A program made the position numbers and the translations under genes. Shown here piece after piece: positions 15,492 to 23,309 of a stretch of DNA of 37,008 bases; the stretch's first letter is position 1, and each line of letters begins with the position of its first letter. This DNA comes from Caballeronia arationis (GTDB lineage: Bacteria > Pseudomonadota > Gammaproteobacteria > Burkholderiales > Burkholderiaceae): NCBI RefSeq assembly GCF_001544975.2, contig NZ_FCOG02000062.1, positions 1 through 37,008 on the forward strand, read 5' to 3'. The notes under the pieces are model-generated. The model searched no databases. It worked only from the letters and a program-made list of their open reading frames with translations, and was not told where the DNA came from.

Positions 15492-16503
15492 AGGCGCGAT
15501 GCTCGCCGACCTGCTGTCGTTCGTGCTGGCCGGCAAGCGGCCGGCGTTGTCGGAGGGCACGGCTCCTTCGGGCGTGCGCTGGACCTGGCTCGGCGACGGC
15601 ATCGTGAGCCTCGAACCGCAAGGCGAGGCGACGCATAGCGTGATCGCATCGGCGGGCATTCACGGCGACGAAACCGCGCCGATCGAAATCCTTTCGACGC
15701 TCGTCGCCGACATCGCGAGTGGCGCGGCTGCGCTTGAAGCTCGCATGCTTGTGATCCTCGGCAACATTGCGGCGATGCGCGCGGCGGACCGCTATCTCGA
15801 CGACGATCTCAACCGGCTCTTCAACGGCCGCCATCTCGCCTTGCCCGCGAGCCGCGAAGCACCGCGTGCGGCGCAACTCGAAGACGCCGCGCTCGCATTC
15901 TTCGCTGGCGCGCCGCAGGCCGCGCATCCGAAGTGGCACGTCGACATGCACACGGCGATCCGCGCGTCGGTCTTCGAGCAGTTCGCGCTCTTGCCGCACA
16001 CGGGCGCGCCGCTGTCGCGCGCGATGTTCGACTGGCTGCGCGACGCGCATCTCGAAGCGGTGCTGCTGCATCGCGAGAAGTCGAACACGTTCACGCATTT
16101 CACTGCCGAGCGTGCGGGCGCGCTGTCGTGCACGCTCGAACTCGGCAAGGTGCGGCCGTTCGGGCAGAACGATCTCGCGCGCTTCGCGGCGTCGGACCGC
16201 GCGTTACGGCGGCTCATCGCGGGAGAGACAGCCGTCGATGCGGCGAGGCCGTTGCGCGTGTTCACCGTCGTCGGCCAGATCGACAAGCAAAGCGATGCAT
16301 TCCAGCTCGACGTTGCGAGCGACGTGTCGAATTTCACACCGTTTCCTGCCGGCACCGAACTCGCGCGCGATGGCGATTATCGCTATCGCGTGACGCACGA
16401 CGAAGAGCGCATCGTGTTTCCCAATCCGAAGGTGAAGCCGGGGTTGCGCGCCGGCCTGATGGTCGTCGATACGACCGACGAGACGCTTGCAGCGCTCGCC
16501 TGA
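15475..16503 (+). CDS. astE: Succinylglutamate desuccinylase
   Basis: A 342-residue zinc amidohydrolase of the AstE/aspartoacylase family. It releases glutamate and succinate, the last AST step. Zinc ligands are His63 and Glu66 (GIHGDETAP) and His159 (HVDMHTAIR); the catalytic Glu222 is in CTLELGK. The ATG at 15475 overlaps the astB end by 17 nt. An in-frame ATG at 15499 lies 7 nt after the astB stop and begins MLADLLSFVLAGKRP, aligning with the usual AstE N-terminus, so it is an equally plausible start giving 334 residues. It closes the ast operon. Confidence 0.95.
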   Translation: MTSSAEGAMLADLLSFVLAGKRPALSEGTAPSGVRWTWLGDGIVSLEPQGEATHSVIASAGIHGDETAPIEILSTLVADIASGAAALEARMLVILGNIAAMRAADRYLDDDLNRLFNGRHLALPASREAPRAAQLEDAALAFFAGAPQAAHPKWHVDMHTAIRASVFEQFALLPHTGAPLSRAMFDWLRDAHLEAVLLHREKSNTFTHFTAERAGALSCTLELGKVRPFGQNDLARFAASDRALRRLIAGETAVDAARPLRVFTVVGQIDKQSDAFQLDVASDVSNFTPFPAGTELARDGDYRYRVTHDEERIVFPNPKVKPGLRAGLMVVDTTDETLAALA

Positions 16504-16526
16504 CGCTTTTGCCCACGCCATATCGC

Positions 16527-16542
16527 TTGCGCGTCAGCGACA
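16527..16542 (-). promoter_or_regulatory. Candidate ArgR half-site upstream of the binding-protein gene
   Basis: On the minus strand, TGTCGC (16537-16542), N8, AA (16527-16528) is an exact ArgR half-site match. No clear second half lies in register. It is about 245 nt upstream of the binding-protein start and just after the astE stop. A possible -10, TACAAT, is at 16628-16633 on the plus strand without a good -35. The rest of 16504-16785 shows no gene. Confidence 0.35.
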
Positions 16543-16785
16543 TTCGCTTGCCAGTTTTTTCTTCATGTCCGGATGACTCGAATCGCGCTGCTTCGCCGCA
16601 CGGCAAGCTGGCGCGGGAATCCGGCGCGCTACAATCGCGGCCCGCTCGTCTGTTGCGATGCGTCATCGCGACTCTCCGCGTTTGAAGCGTCCTTATTGCG
16701 AGGCGATGCTGCGAGCACCGGCATCGCGACACATACGCCGCACGGATAGAACGAAGAGACGAAGCACCCATTGGAGGACATCGAG

Positions 16786-17589
16786 TTGAACACCCTGTTT
16801 TCGCTGAATCGCAAGGTCGCGGCTTTCGCGATCGCGGCCACCGCGGCACTGACCACACTTGGCGCGCATGCCGCCGACATGAAGGAAATCCGTTTCGGCG
16901 TCGAGGCGTCGTATGCGCCGTTCGAATCGAAGTCGCCGGGCGGCGAGCTGATCGGCTTCGATATCGACGTCGGCAACGCCGTCTGCGCGAAGCTGAAAGT
17001 GAAGTGCGTATGGGTCGAGAATTCGTTCGACGGCCTGATCCCGGCGCTGCAGGCGCGCAAGTTCGACGGCATCAATTCGGACATGACGATCACCGACAAG
17101 CGCCGCACCGCGATCGATTTCACCGATCCGATCTACACCATCCCGAACCAGCTGGTCGCGAAGAAGGGCAGCAACATCCTGCCGACTGCGGAGAGCCTGA
17201 AGGGCAAGCACGTCGGCGTGCTGCAGGGCTCGATCCAGGAGACTTACGCGAAGGCCAGGTGGGCGCCAGCGGGCGTCGACGTGCAGTCGTATCAGGCGCA
17301 GGACCAGATCTATGCGGACGTGGCTTCCGGGCGCCTCGACGCCGCGTTCCAGGATGCCGAGGCGGCGTCGAAGGGCTTTCTTAAGATGCCGCAGGGCGCG
17401 GGTTTCGCGTTCGCAGGACCGGCGGTGTCGGATGAAAAGCTGCTCGGCGCGGGTGTCGGATTCGGTGTGCGCAAGAACGATCGCGCGCTGAAGGATGCGC
17501 TCAATCGCGCGCTGAAGGAACTGAAGGACGACGGGACCATCGACAAGCTCGCCGCGAAGTACTTCGATGTGAAGGTGGTGTTGAAGTAG
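16786..17589 (+). CDS. argT: Periplasmic basic amino acid-binding protein (ArgT/HisJ/AotJ type)
   Basis: A 267-residue solute-binding protein of family 3. The signal peptide covers residues 1-29 (basic NRK, hydrophobic AAFAIAATAALTTL, cleavage after AHA). The mature protein shows IRFGVEASYAPFESKSPGGELIGFDIDVG, the family ligand-pocket strand, then DGLIPALQARKFDGINSDMTIT and GVLQGSIQETYA. It should capture arginine, ornithine, lysine or histidine and deliver it to HisQMP, which lack a binding protein of their own here. The TTG at 16786 is the start: GGAGG lies 8 nt upstream, and the earlier in-frame TTG at 16771 overlaps that site. Confidence 0.93.
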   Translation: MNTLFSLNRKVAAFAIAATAALTTLGAHAADMKEIRFGVEASYAPFESKSPGGELIGFDIDVGNAVCAKLKVKCVWVENSFDGLIPALQARKFDGINSDMTITDKRRTAIDFTDPIYTIPNQLVAKKGSNILPTAESLKGKHVGVLQGSIQETYAKARWAPAGVDVQSYQAQDQIYADVASGRLDAAFQDAEAASKGFLKMPQGAGFAFAGPAVSDEKLLGAGVGFGVRKNDRALKDALNRALKELKDDGTIDKLAAKYFDVKVVLK

Positions 17590-17606
17590 GGCAGGGACTT
17601 CGCGAG

Positions 17607-17643
17607 AAGCCGTCCGTTTCGATAAGGCGGACGGCTTGTTTCT
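17607..17643 (+). terminator. Terminator after the binding-protein gene
   Basis: A perfect 10-bp stem, AAGCCGTCCG (17607-17616) with CGGACGGCTT (17628-17637), has an 11-nt loop and is followed by GTTTCTT. It lies 17 nt after the stop codon and separates the arginine island from the convergent toxin gene. Confidence 0.75.
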
Positions 17644-17652
17644 TCTACGCTG

Positions 17653-18045
17653 CTACAGGGCCATGTACACAGCGGCGAGGTAGTCAGCGAGGTCGTCGCG
17701 CCCGATGCTTCCTTCTGCTACATACACCATGACTTCCACCAACTCGCTTTCCAGTTCCGGAGTCGAAGTCAGGTCGTAGTTTTCCAGTCCGAGATACGTC
17801 AGAGCGCACACAAGCGCCGTTCGCTTGTTGCCGTCGTTGAACACATGACCTCGCGCAATGGCAACGGCGTACATGGCGGCAATGCCGAAGACGTCGTTTA
17901 GCCCCGCGTAATGGGCATGATTTTCCACTCTTGCCAGTACTGCCTCGACGCCACCGGGGCCGGCGTGAGCGAATCCCGAGAGCCCTCCCTCGCGGGCCAG
18001 GATCTCGTCATGGACTGCTCGCACATACTCGGCGTCGAGTAGCAT
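17653..18045 (-). CDS. doc: Doc-type toxin (Fic fold, death-on-curing family)
   Basis: A 130-residue compact Fic/Doc domain. The active-site motif is H67-VFNDGNKRT, with catalytic His67 and Asp71. A lysine replaces the glycine of AMP-transferring Fic proteins in the GN(G/K)R position, as in phage P1 Doc. That change is known to turn the enzyme into a kinase that phosphorylates EF-Tu and stops translation, so this is the expected activity. HAGPGGVEAVLARVENHAHYAG upstream of the motif is typical of Doc. Its ATG overlaps the antitoxin stop by one base (TGATG), a standard toxin-antitoxin arrangement. Confidence 0.92.
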   Translation of the reverse strand: MLLDAEYVRAVHDEILAREGGLSGFAHAGPGGVEAVLARVENHAHYAGLNDVFGIAAMYAVAIARGHVFNDGNKRTALVCALTYLGLENYDLTSTPELESELVEVMVYVAEGSIGRDDLADYLAAVYMAL

Positions 18046-18239
18046 CAGCGCTTCGCAAGTTCCTTGATCGCGACGTTGTGCGTGCTGATCACCTTGCGCA
18101 CGGCCTCCATCACGCGCTCCCGCGCCTCCGGCGTTGACATGTCGACGGGATTGCCCGAACTCGGCGGGATCTTCTTGCGCGGGGGCAGTGTGCCAGCCGC
18201 GAATCTGCCGATTTTTTTATGTTCCATCACGAGTTCCAT
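18045..18239 (-). CDS. Putative antitoxin of the Doc toxin
   Basis: A 64-residue basic protein whose stop overlaps the toxin start by one base, so it is the first gene of a two-gene operon. The N-terminal half (KKIGRFAAGTLPPRKKIPPSSGNP) is proline- and lysine-rich and probably flexible. The C-terminal half from STPEARERV is a predicted amphipathic helix that could embrace the toxin. I do not see the YefM/Phd DNA-binding fold normally paired with Doc, nor a Fic inhibitory S/T-x3-E-x2-G/N motif. The role as antitoxin rests on position and size. An internal ATG at 18227 is an alternative start. A TAGAAT hexamer on the minus strand at 18261-18266 may be its -10. Confidence 0.75.
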   Translation of the reverse strand: MELVMEHKKIGRFAAGTLPPRKKIPPSSGNPVDMSTPEARERVMEAVRKVISTHNVAIKELAKR

Positions 18240-18298
18240 CCATTTGCAGGCCGAGAACTCATTCTACCTGCCGGAAGATCGCGAAAAGCAGGCAAGCT

Positions 18299-19162
18299 TC
18301 AACCCGATGCCCCGATCACCACCGTACAAGTCGTCCCCGCCGACAGCACCATCCCCGCCGGCACTTCGTCGATGTGAACCCGCACCGGCACGCGCTGCGC
18401 GAGCCGCACCCAGTTGAACGTCGGGTTCACGTCCGCGAGCAGTTCGCGGCTCTCGGGATTATCGCGGTCGTAGATGCCGCGCGAGATGCTCTGAACGTGG
18501 CCTTTCAGCACGCCGCCGCTCATCAGCCGCATCTCGGCCTGATCGCCGATACGCACGTGCGGCAGCTTCGTCTCCTCGAAGTAGCCGTAGACCCAGAACG
18601 AATGACTGTCGACGATGGCGAGCTTCGGCGTCCCGGCCGTCGCATAGTCGCCGCGATAGACGTTCAGGTTGGTCACGTAGCCGTCGACGGGCGAATACAC
18701 CTTCGTGCGTTCGAGATTGAGTTGCGCGGCATCGAGCGCGGCCTGCGCCTGCTGCAATTGCGCCTCGGCGGTCGAGGCCGCCTGGGTCGCGTTCTCGCGC
18801 TGTTCACGCGATACGACGAGGCTGTCCATGTCGGCGCGACGGGCGGCGTCGGCGCGGCGCGAGCGCAACTCGGCCTGGCGCGCGGCGACGTTCGCCTGCG
18901 CCTGCTGCACGGCGATCCGGTAATGCGACGGATCGATCTCCATCAGCAGTTCGCCCTTCTTCACGAACTGGTTGTCGGCGACGGGCATCGTCACCACCGC
19001 GCCCGACACGTCCGGCGCGACGTTGATCACGTTCGCGCGCACGCGGCCGTCGCGCGTCCACGGCTCGTCCATGTAGTGGACCCACAGGGCGCGTCCTATC
19101 AGGATGGCGGCGGCGAATATCACCGCCGTCAGAATGAAACCCACGATTTTTCGAATGATCAT
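18299..19162 (-). CDS. aaeA: Membrane fusion protein of aromatic-acid efflux system (AaeA type)
   Basis: A 287-residue HlyD/EmrA-family periplasmic adaptor anchored by one N-terminal membrane helix (residues about 7-27). RVRANVINVAPDVSGAV and VKKGELLMEIDPSHY form the first lipoyl half-motif. A long Ala/Gln-rich coiled-coil hairpin occupies about 83-153. LERTKVYSPVDGYVTNLNVYRGDY is the second half, and the beta-barrel region follows. It bridges the inner-membrane pump AaeB and the outer-membrane channel. It is the last gene of the minus-strand operon, 36 nt after the DUF1656 gene. Confidence 0.93.
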   Translation of the reverse strand: MIIRKIVGFILTAVIFAAAILIGRALWVHYMDEPWTRDGRVRANVINVAPDVSGAVVTMPVADNQFVKKGELLMEIDPSHYRIAVQQAQANVAARQAELRSRRADAARRADMDSLVVSREQRENATQAASTAEAQLQQAQAALDAAQLNLERTKVYSPVDGYVTNLNVYRGDYATAGTPKLAIVDSHSFWVYGYFEETKLPHVRIGDQAEMRLMSGGVLKGHVQSISRGIYDRDNPESRELLADVNPTFNWVRLAQRVPVRVHIDEVPAGMVLSAGTTCTVVIGASG

Positions 19163-19198
19163 GATGCGACTCGTTGTAGCTTGGGTGAACGGATGCGC

Positions 19199-19399
19199 CT
19201 AGCCGTAGACGGCGAGGCCGATGAGCCCGCAGACACACACGAGCAGGCTGGCGCGAAACAGCGACGGGTGCCACACGACGCGATAGAGACCCGTCAGCGC
19301 GAGCCCGCGGTCGATCAGCCAGGTCAGGAACGCGCCCGCGACGAACAGCAGCAGGATGGTCGGCACATAGGCTTCGAGGATCGCGATGCTACGCGGCAT
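19199..19399 (-). CDS. aaeX: Small DUF1656 membrane protein (AaeX type)
   Basis: A 66-residue protein with two membrane helices (about 10-30 and 45-64), joined by a loop with RGLALTGLYRVVWHPSLF, the DUF1656 core. It is the AaeX-like companion found between the aaeA and aaeB genes in this family of efflux systems; its exact function is not known. Its first 11 nt overlap the end of aaeB, so translation is coupled. Confidence 0.92.
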   Translation of the reverse strand: MPRSIAILEAYVPTILLLFVAGAFLTWLIDRGLALTGLYRVVWHPSLFRASLLVCVCGLIGLAVYG

Positions 19400-21602
19400 G
19401 GTGTGCTCCCTGGTTCAGCGGTGCGGTGCGCGCGTCGCGTTTGTCCGCGTTGAACGGATCGAGCGGCGACTGCGGATCGAGCAGCGCGGTGCGGATGAAA
19501 TGCAAATGGCTCAGGATGCGCTGCAGCCGGTGACGCTCGTCGCGCGGCGGGCGCTGGGCGTCGAGCTGCTGCTGCAACTGCTCGATCGCCTGCGACGTCG
19601 ATGCCAGCGCAGCGCTGAAACGCTCCGCATTGGGTTTGTCGAAGAGACGCGCGACGGCGTCGAGCGTCGTCGCGGTGGAGCGGCGCCACGGTGCGTGGCT
19701 GCTTTCACCGCCGAGCGCGGCGAGTTCCTCGCGCAGGTCGATCACCGCGTGGCCGACTTCGAGCACCGCGAAGAGCCATTGGAGGGCATCGCGCTGCACG
19801 TCGGGACGATTCGCCGCGAGCGCGTTGATCTGCGAAAACAGGTCGCGCGTGCGGCTCTCGAAGCGCGTCGCAAGCCGCGAGCCGAATCCCGCAACCAATC
19901 CCGAGAGACGCGCGCGGCAGCCCGCCACCACTTCGCGCCGCAAATCGGCGAGCAGCAGGCGCCGCAGCCATGGTGCGTCGGTCGGCAGGAGCACGGCGAA
20001 CGCAATTGCGGAAACGAGCATCGACAGCACGAGCGCGATGGCGTCGTTGATGAAACCGGTCGGATCGTAGTGCGTGAGGTTGTCGGGGCCGGCCAGGAAA
20101 CAGAAGAAGATGCAGTAGCCGACACCGACGCCCATCAGGTTGCGGCGCGTGCTAAGCCAGCTGCCGAGCATCAGGAACGGCACGAGCGCGGCCGACAGCA
20201 GCAGGAAACCATCCATGCGCGGATACAGCCCGAACACGACGATCATCCCGGCGAGCATTGCGAGCATCGTGCCGCTCGCCATCTGGAACGCCATCAGCGT
20301 CGGCTTCGGCGACGACGACGCGAGCGCGCACACCGCCGCGGCGTTCAGCACCATCGTGCCGCCGCTCGGCCAGGCGGTCGCGATCCAGAACGCGCCGAGC
20401 GCGAGCATCACGATCGCCGTGCGCACGCCGGAGACGCTCGCCGCGAGCAGGTTGGTGCGCGGCACGTAGCGCGCGATCCAGTGCTCGCGCTCGTGCGTCG
20501 GCACCGCGAGCGACGCGTAGGTCTGCGCATAAGCGAGCAGGTCGTCGACGAAGCGGTAAAGCAGCTCGGACGCGGTGTCGAATTCGAGCAGTGCGAAGTC
20601 GTGCCGCGTGGCGAGTCCGGTGCGCGTTGCGCGGATGCGCTTCGGCAACGCGGCCTTAAATTCCGCGAGTTGCGCGGCGGCATGCGCGGCATCGGTGGCG
20701 TTCATCACCGGTTCGCCCGACTTGTTCAGAAGTGGCGCGACTTCCTGGAAATATGGTTCGAGCGCGGCGACGGTAATCGCCGAGCCATTCGCGCGCAACC
20801 GGTTCATCAGTTGGTGCAGCGCGTGCAGGCGCGTCGACGCGCTCATGAACTCGCTGTTCAGCCGCGCGAGCCGCCCGCTTTTCATGCGCGTCTCGGGATG
20901 CTCGAACACGGCCACGCTGCGCGCGGCTTCGAAGCCGACGATATCCGCGACGAACCCCGCGTTGGTCGCCTCGATCTGAGGACGGTCCATGCGGCCCGAC
21001 AGCGCGCGGCACACATAGTCGACGAAACCGCTGAAGCGGCGCCGCACCGTGGTCTTGATCTGCTCGCCGGCGTGCTGCGGAAAGACGAGCGCGCTCACCG
21101 CGCCCGCGCACAGGATGCCGAGCGACACTTCGGAGACGCGCGTGAGTGCCGAGAGGAACGCGCCGTCGGGATGTTGCGCGGCCGGAATGCCGATCAGCGC
21201 CGCCGTGTAGCCCGCGAGCACGAAGCCGTACGAACGGAAGTTGCGATTGCGCGCGGCGCCGGCGGTGCAGAGGCCGACCCAGAGCGACGTCGCCGTGATG
21301 AAGAGCACCGGCTGCTGCGAGAAGAGGCTGATCAGCACGAGCATCACGACCAGCCCGACCATCGTTCCGCAGAACCGGTAGAAGCTCTTCGCGAGCACCA
21401 TGCCGCTCTGCGGCTGCATCACGACGAAGACGGTCGTCATTGCGGTGCGCGGCTGCGGCATGTCGAGGCGCATCGCGATCCAGAGCGTCAGGAGCGCGGC
21501 GAGGACCGCCTTGAAGATGTAGATCCAGGCGAGGCCTTCGGTTTGCGCCCAGTGCGCGAGCGCAGCACGAAGCGAGGTTTGTGGGAGCGGGGTGGTGGAC
21601 AT
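19389..21602 (-). CDS. aaeB: FUSC-family inner-membrane aromatic-acid exporter (AaeB type)
   Basis: A 737-residue integral membrane protein of the aromatic acid exporter/FUSC family. Two membrane bundles, near residues 20-175 and 375-520, are each followed by a long cytoplasmic region. This duplicated layout is normal for AaeB. PRTAMTTVFVVMQPQSGMVLAKSFYR is the N-terminal family segment. It is expected to extrude p-hydroxybenzoate or related aromatic acids, or fusaric acid, with AaeA; the substrate is not determined. The ATG at 21602 (MSTTPLPQ) is used because the longer frame adds an arginine-rich non-conserved extension that overlaps the upstream gene. Confidence 0.93.
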   Translation of the reverse strand: MSTTPLPQTSLRAALAHWAQTEGLAWIYIFKAVLAALLTLWIAMRLDMPQPRTAMTTVFVVMQPQSGMVLAKSFYRFCGTMVGLVVMLVLISLFSQQPVLFITATSLWVGLCTAGAARNRNFRSYGFVLAGYTAALIGIPAAQHPDGAFLSALTRVSEVSLGILCAGAVSALVFPQHAGEQIKTTVRRRFSGFVDYVCRALSGRMDRPQIEATNAGFVADIVGFEAARSVAVFEHPETRMKSGRLARLNSEFMSASTRLHALHQLMNRLRANGSAITVAALEPYFQEVAPLLNKSGEPVMNATDAAHAAAQLAEFKAALPKRIRATRTGLATRHDFALLEFDTASELLYRFVDDLLAYAQTYASLAVPTHEREHWIARYVPRTNLLAASVSGVRTAIVMLALGAFWIATAWPSGGTMVLNAAAVCALASSSPKPTLMAFQMASGTMLAMLAGMIVVFGLYPRMDGFLLLSAALVPFLMLGSWLSTRRNLMGVGVGYCIFFCFLAGPDNLTHYDPTGFINDAIALVLSMLVSAIAFAVLLPTDAPWLRRLLLADLRREVVAGCRARLSGLVAGFGSRLATRFESRTRDLFSQINALAANRPDVQRDALQWLFAVLEVGHAVIDLREELAALGGESSHAPWRRSTATTLDAVARLFDKPNAERFSAALASTSQAIEQLQQQLDAQRPPRDERHRLQRILSHLHFIRTALLDPQSPLDPFNADKRDARTAPLNQGAHHAA

Positions 21603-21612
21603 TGGCGTGGCC

Positions 21613-23145
21613 TTATTTCGCGCTTGCGGTCTTCGACGCGGCGAGACCGCGCAGCGGGCCGATATGCTTCGAAGGGGCGAGCGTGCCGTCGTCGGGACCG
21701 TTCGACGGATCGTCGAGTCCGCCGCCAAGCGCCGCCTGCAGCGACGCATAAGCCGCGAGCCGTTCCGCGCGCACGCGCGCCTCGCCGTCCTGCGCGCGCA
21801 GAAGCTGCGTCTGCGCGATGAGCACGTTGAGATAGTCGGTGAGCCCGCGCCGATAGCCCTCGTTCGCCAGCCGATAGTTCTTGCTGGCCGCCGCGACCGA
21901 GCGGCCCGACGCCTCCAGCTGCGAATCGAGCGAGTGCATGCGCACGACCTGATCGGCGATTTCCCTCAGCGCGCCGACCAGCGTGCCGTTGTAATGCTCG
22001 ACCGCCTGATCGTATTGCGCCGACGCCGCGCCGAGCTGCGAGCGCAGGCGCCCGCCTTCAAAAATCGGCAGCGTAATGGCCGGACCCGCGCTGAAACCGG
22101 TTCCGGTCCCGCCCAGGAACGTGAGCAATGCACCGCCCGCGGCCATCTGGCTCACCGACGCGAGCAAGTTGACGTTCGGATAGAACTCGGCCTTCGCGAC
22201 ATCGATGCCGCGCGCCTGCGCGGCCACCATCCAGCGCGCGGCGACGACGTCCGGCCGGTGTCCGACGAGTTCCGCCGGCAGCGCGGACGGCAAACCGAGC
22301 GGTTGTCCGAGGGACAGCACCGGCCGCGCGAGCGACGCGCCCGCGCCCGGCCCCTCGCCAGCGAGCGCGGCGAGCTGGTTGCGGGCGAGTTCGATCGCTT
22401 CGTTCTGGATATCGACTTGGCGCTCGTATTCAGGCAGCGGCGTCTCGGCCTGGCTCACTTCGAGCTGCGTGCCGAGACCGCCCGCGAGGCGCCGGCGCGC
22501 GAGGTCGACGATCTTCTGCTGCTGTTCGAGCGTCTGCTGCGCAATGTCGAGCAGCGCGTAACTCTGCGACATGCCGATGTACGCCCGCACCACGTTCGTT
22601 TCGAGTTCGATTTGCGCGGCGCGCGCGTCGGCGGCGCTCACGTGCGCGGCGTCGAGCGCGCGTTCGGTGGCGTTCTCGTTGCGGCCCCACAGGTCGAGGT
22701 CGTAGGACAGCGAGAGGGCGGCCGTGTTGTTCCAGGTGGTCGTGTCGTTGAAGGTGCCCGGGCCGTAATAGCCGTTTTCCGGCCAGCCCTTGCGCGTGAC
22801 GGACAGCGAACCGTCCACGTGCGGCGCGAGCGCCGAGCGCGCGATGCCCGCCATCGCGCGCGCTTCACGCACGCGGGCGGCCGCGATCGCAAGCGTCGGG
22901 CTGCCCGCGTTCGCGCGCTCGACCCAACTATTGAGCTGCGGATCGCCGTATGCGCGCCACCATTGTTCCAACGGCCAGCCGGCCTCGCCATCGGCGGCGC
23001 GGATCGCAGCGCCGGCGTCGAGCGTCGAGGCCTGATTCAGGGTGGATTCGGGAGCGACATTTCCCGTGCTGGCGCAACCGGCTATTGTTAAGAGAACTGC
23101 AAGAGCCGCGATGGCGATGGCTCGTTTCGATACCGGCGCTGACAC
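21613..23145 (-). CDS. Outer-membrane efflux lipoprotein, NodT/OprM (TolC-like) family
   Basis: A 510-residue RND-type outer-membrane factor. The lipoprotein signal peptide ends in the lipobox IAG-Cys24. Two OEP repeats follow: the first includes QWWRAYGDPQLNSWVERA, and the second begins near RPDVVAARWMVAAQARGIDVAKAEFYPNVNL. GPAITLPIFEGGRLRSQLGAASAQYDQAV marks a periplasmic helix hairpin. It should supply the outer-membrane channel of the AaeAB pump. The GTG at 23145 is preceded by GGGAG at about 7 nt. It is the first gene of the operon; aaeB starts 10 nt after its stop. Confidence 0.94.
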   Translation of the reverse strand: MSAPVSKRAIAIAALAVLLTIAGCASTGNVAPESTLNQASTLDAGAAIRAADGEAGWPLEQWWRAYGDPQLNSWVERANAGSPTLAIAAARVREARAMAGIARSALAPHVDGSLSVTRKGWPENGYYGPGTFNDTTTWNNTAALSLSYDLDLWGRNENATERALDAAHVSAADARAAQIELETNVVRAYIGMSQSYALLDIAQQTLEQQQKIVDLARRRLAGGLGTQLEVSQAETPLPEYERQVDIQNEAIELARNQLAALAGEGPGAGASLARPVLSLGQPLGLPSALPAELVGHRPDVVAARWMVAAQARGIDVAKAEFYPNVNLLASVSQMAAGGALLTFLGGTGTGFSAGPAITLPIFEGGRLRSQLGAASAQYDQAVEHYNGTLVGALREIADQVVRMHSLDSQLEASGRSVAAASKNYRLANEGYRRGLTDYLNVLIAQTQLLRAQDGEARVRAERLAAYASLQAALGGGLDDPSNGPDDGTLAPSKHIGPLRGLAASKTASAK

Positions 23146-23182
23146 GATTGGCTCCCGTTCCTGACTTAGACATGAGGTACTT

Positions 23183-23188
23183 ATTATA
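23183..23188 (-). promoter_or_regulatory. -10 box of the efflux operon promoter
   Basis: A perfect TATAAT on the minus strand, in an AT-rich patch 38 nt upstream of the outer-membrane lipoprotein start. No good -35 lies 16-18 nt upstream, which suits a promoter that depends on an activator such as the divergent LysR protein. Confidence 0.5.
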
Positions 23189-23255
23189 TTTTTGCGCTAA
23201 TTATCGAATAACCCGTAAGAATGCAAAGGATCCTTACGACGGATGAGACAATAGC

Positions 23256-23274
23256 TATTACCGATCATGTAATA
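23256..23274. promoter_or_regulatory. Candidate LysR operator between the efflux operon and its regulator
   Basis: TATTAC-N7-GTAATA is a perfect 6-bp-armed palindrome containing the T-N11-A core typical of LysR-type regulator sites. It lies 35 nt upstream of the regulator start and about 70 nt upstream of the efflux -10, the usual place for divergent LysR control and autoregulation. Confidence 0.6.
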
Positions 23275-23309
23275 ATCGACAGCAAGACATAGAGACGACG
23301 GAAGCTTGT

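Noticed and set aside
12822..15659. 945-codon open frame on the minus strand
   Set aside because: Antisense shadow of astD and astB, both of which have intact catalytic motifs.
16504..16570. Possible terminator after astE at the T-run near 16555
   Set aside because: The only hairpin nearby has a 4-bp stem and is not adjacent to the T-run.
18267..18292. CCTGC/GCAGG inverted repeat as a toxin-antitoxin operator
   Set aside because: Arms are only 5 bp with a 16-nt spacer, too weak to support in this GC-rich sequence.
19386..21821. 811-codon open frame on the plus strand
   Set aside because: Antisense to aaeB; Arg/His/Glu-rich composition is the usual shadow of a high-GC gene, and the minus strand encodes a clear FUSC protein.
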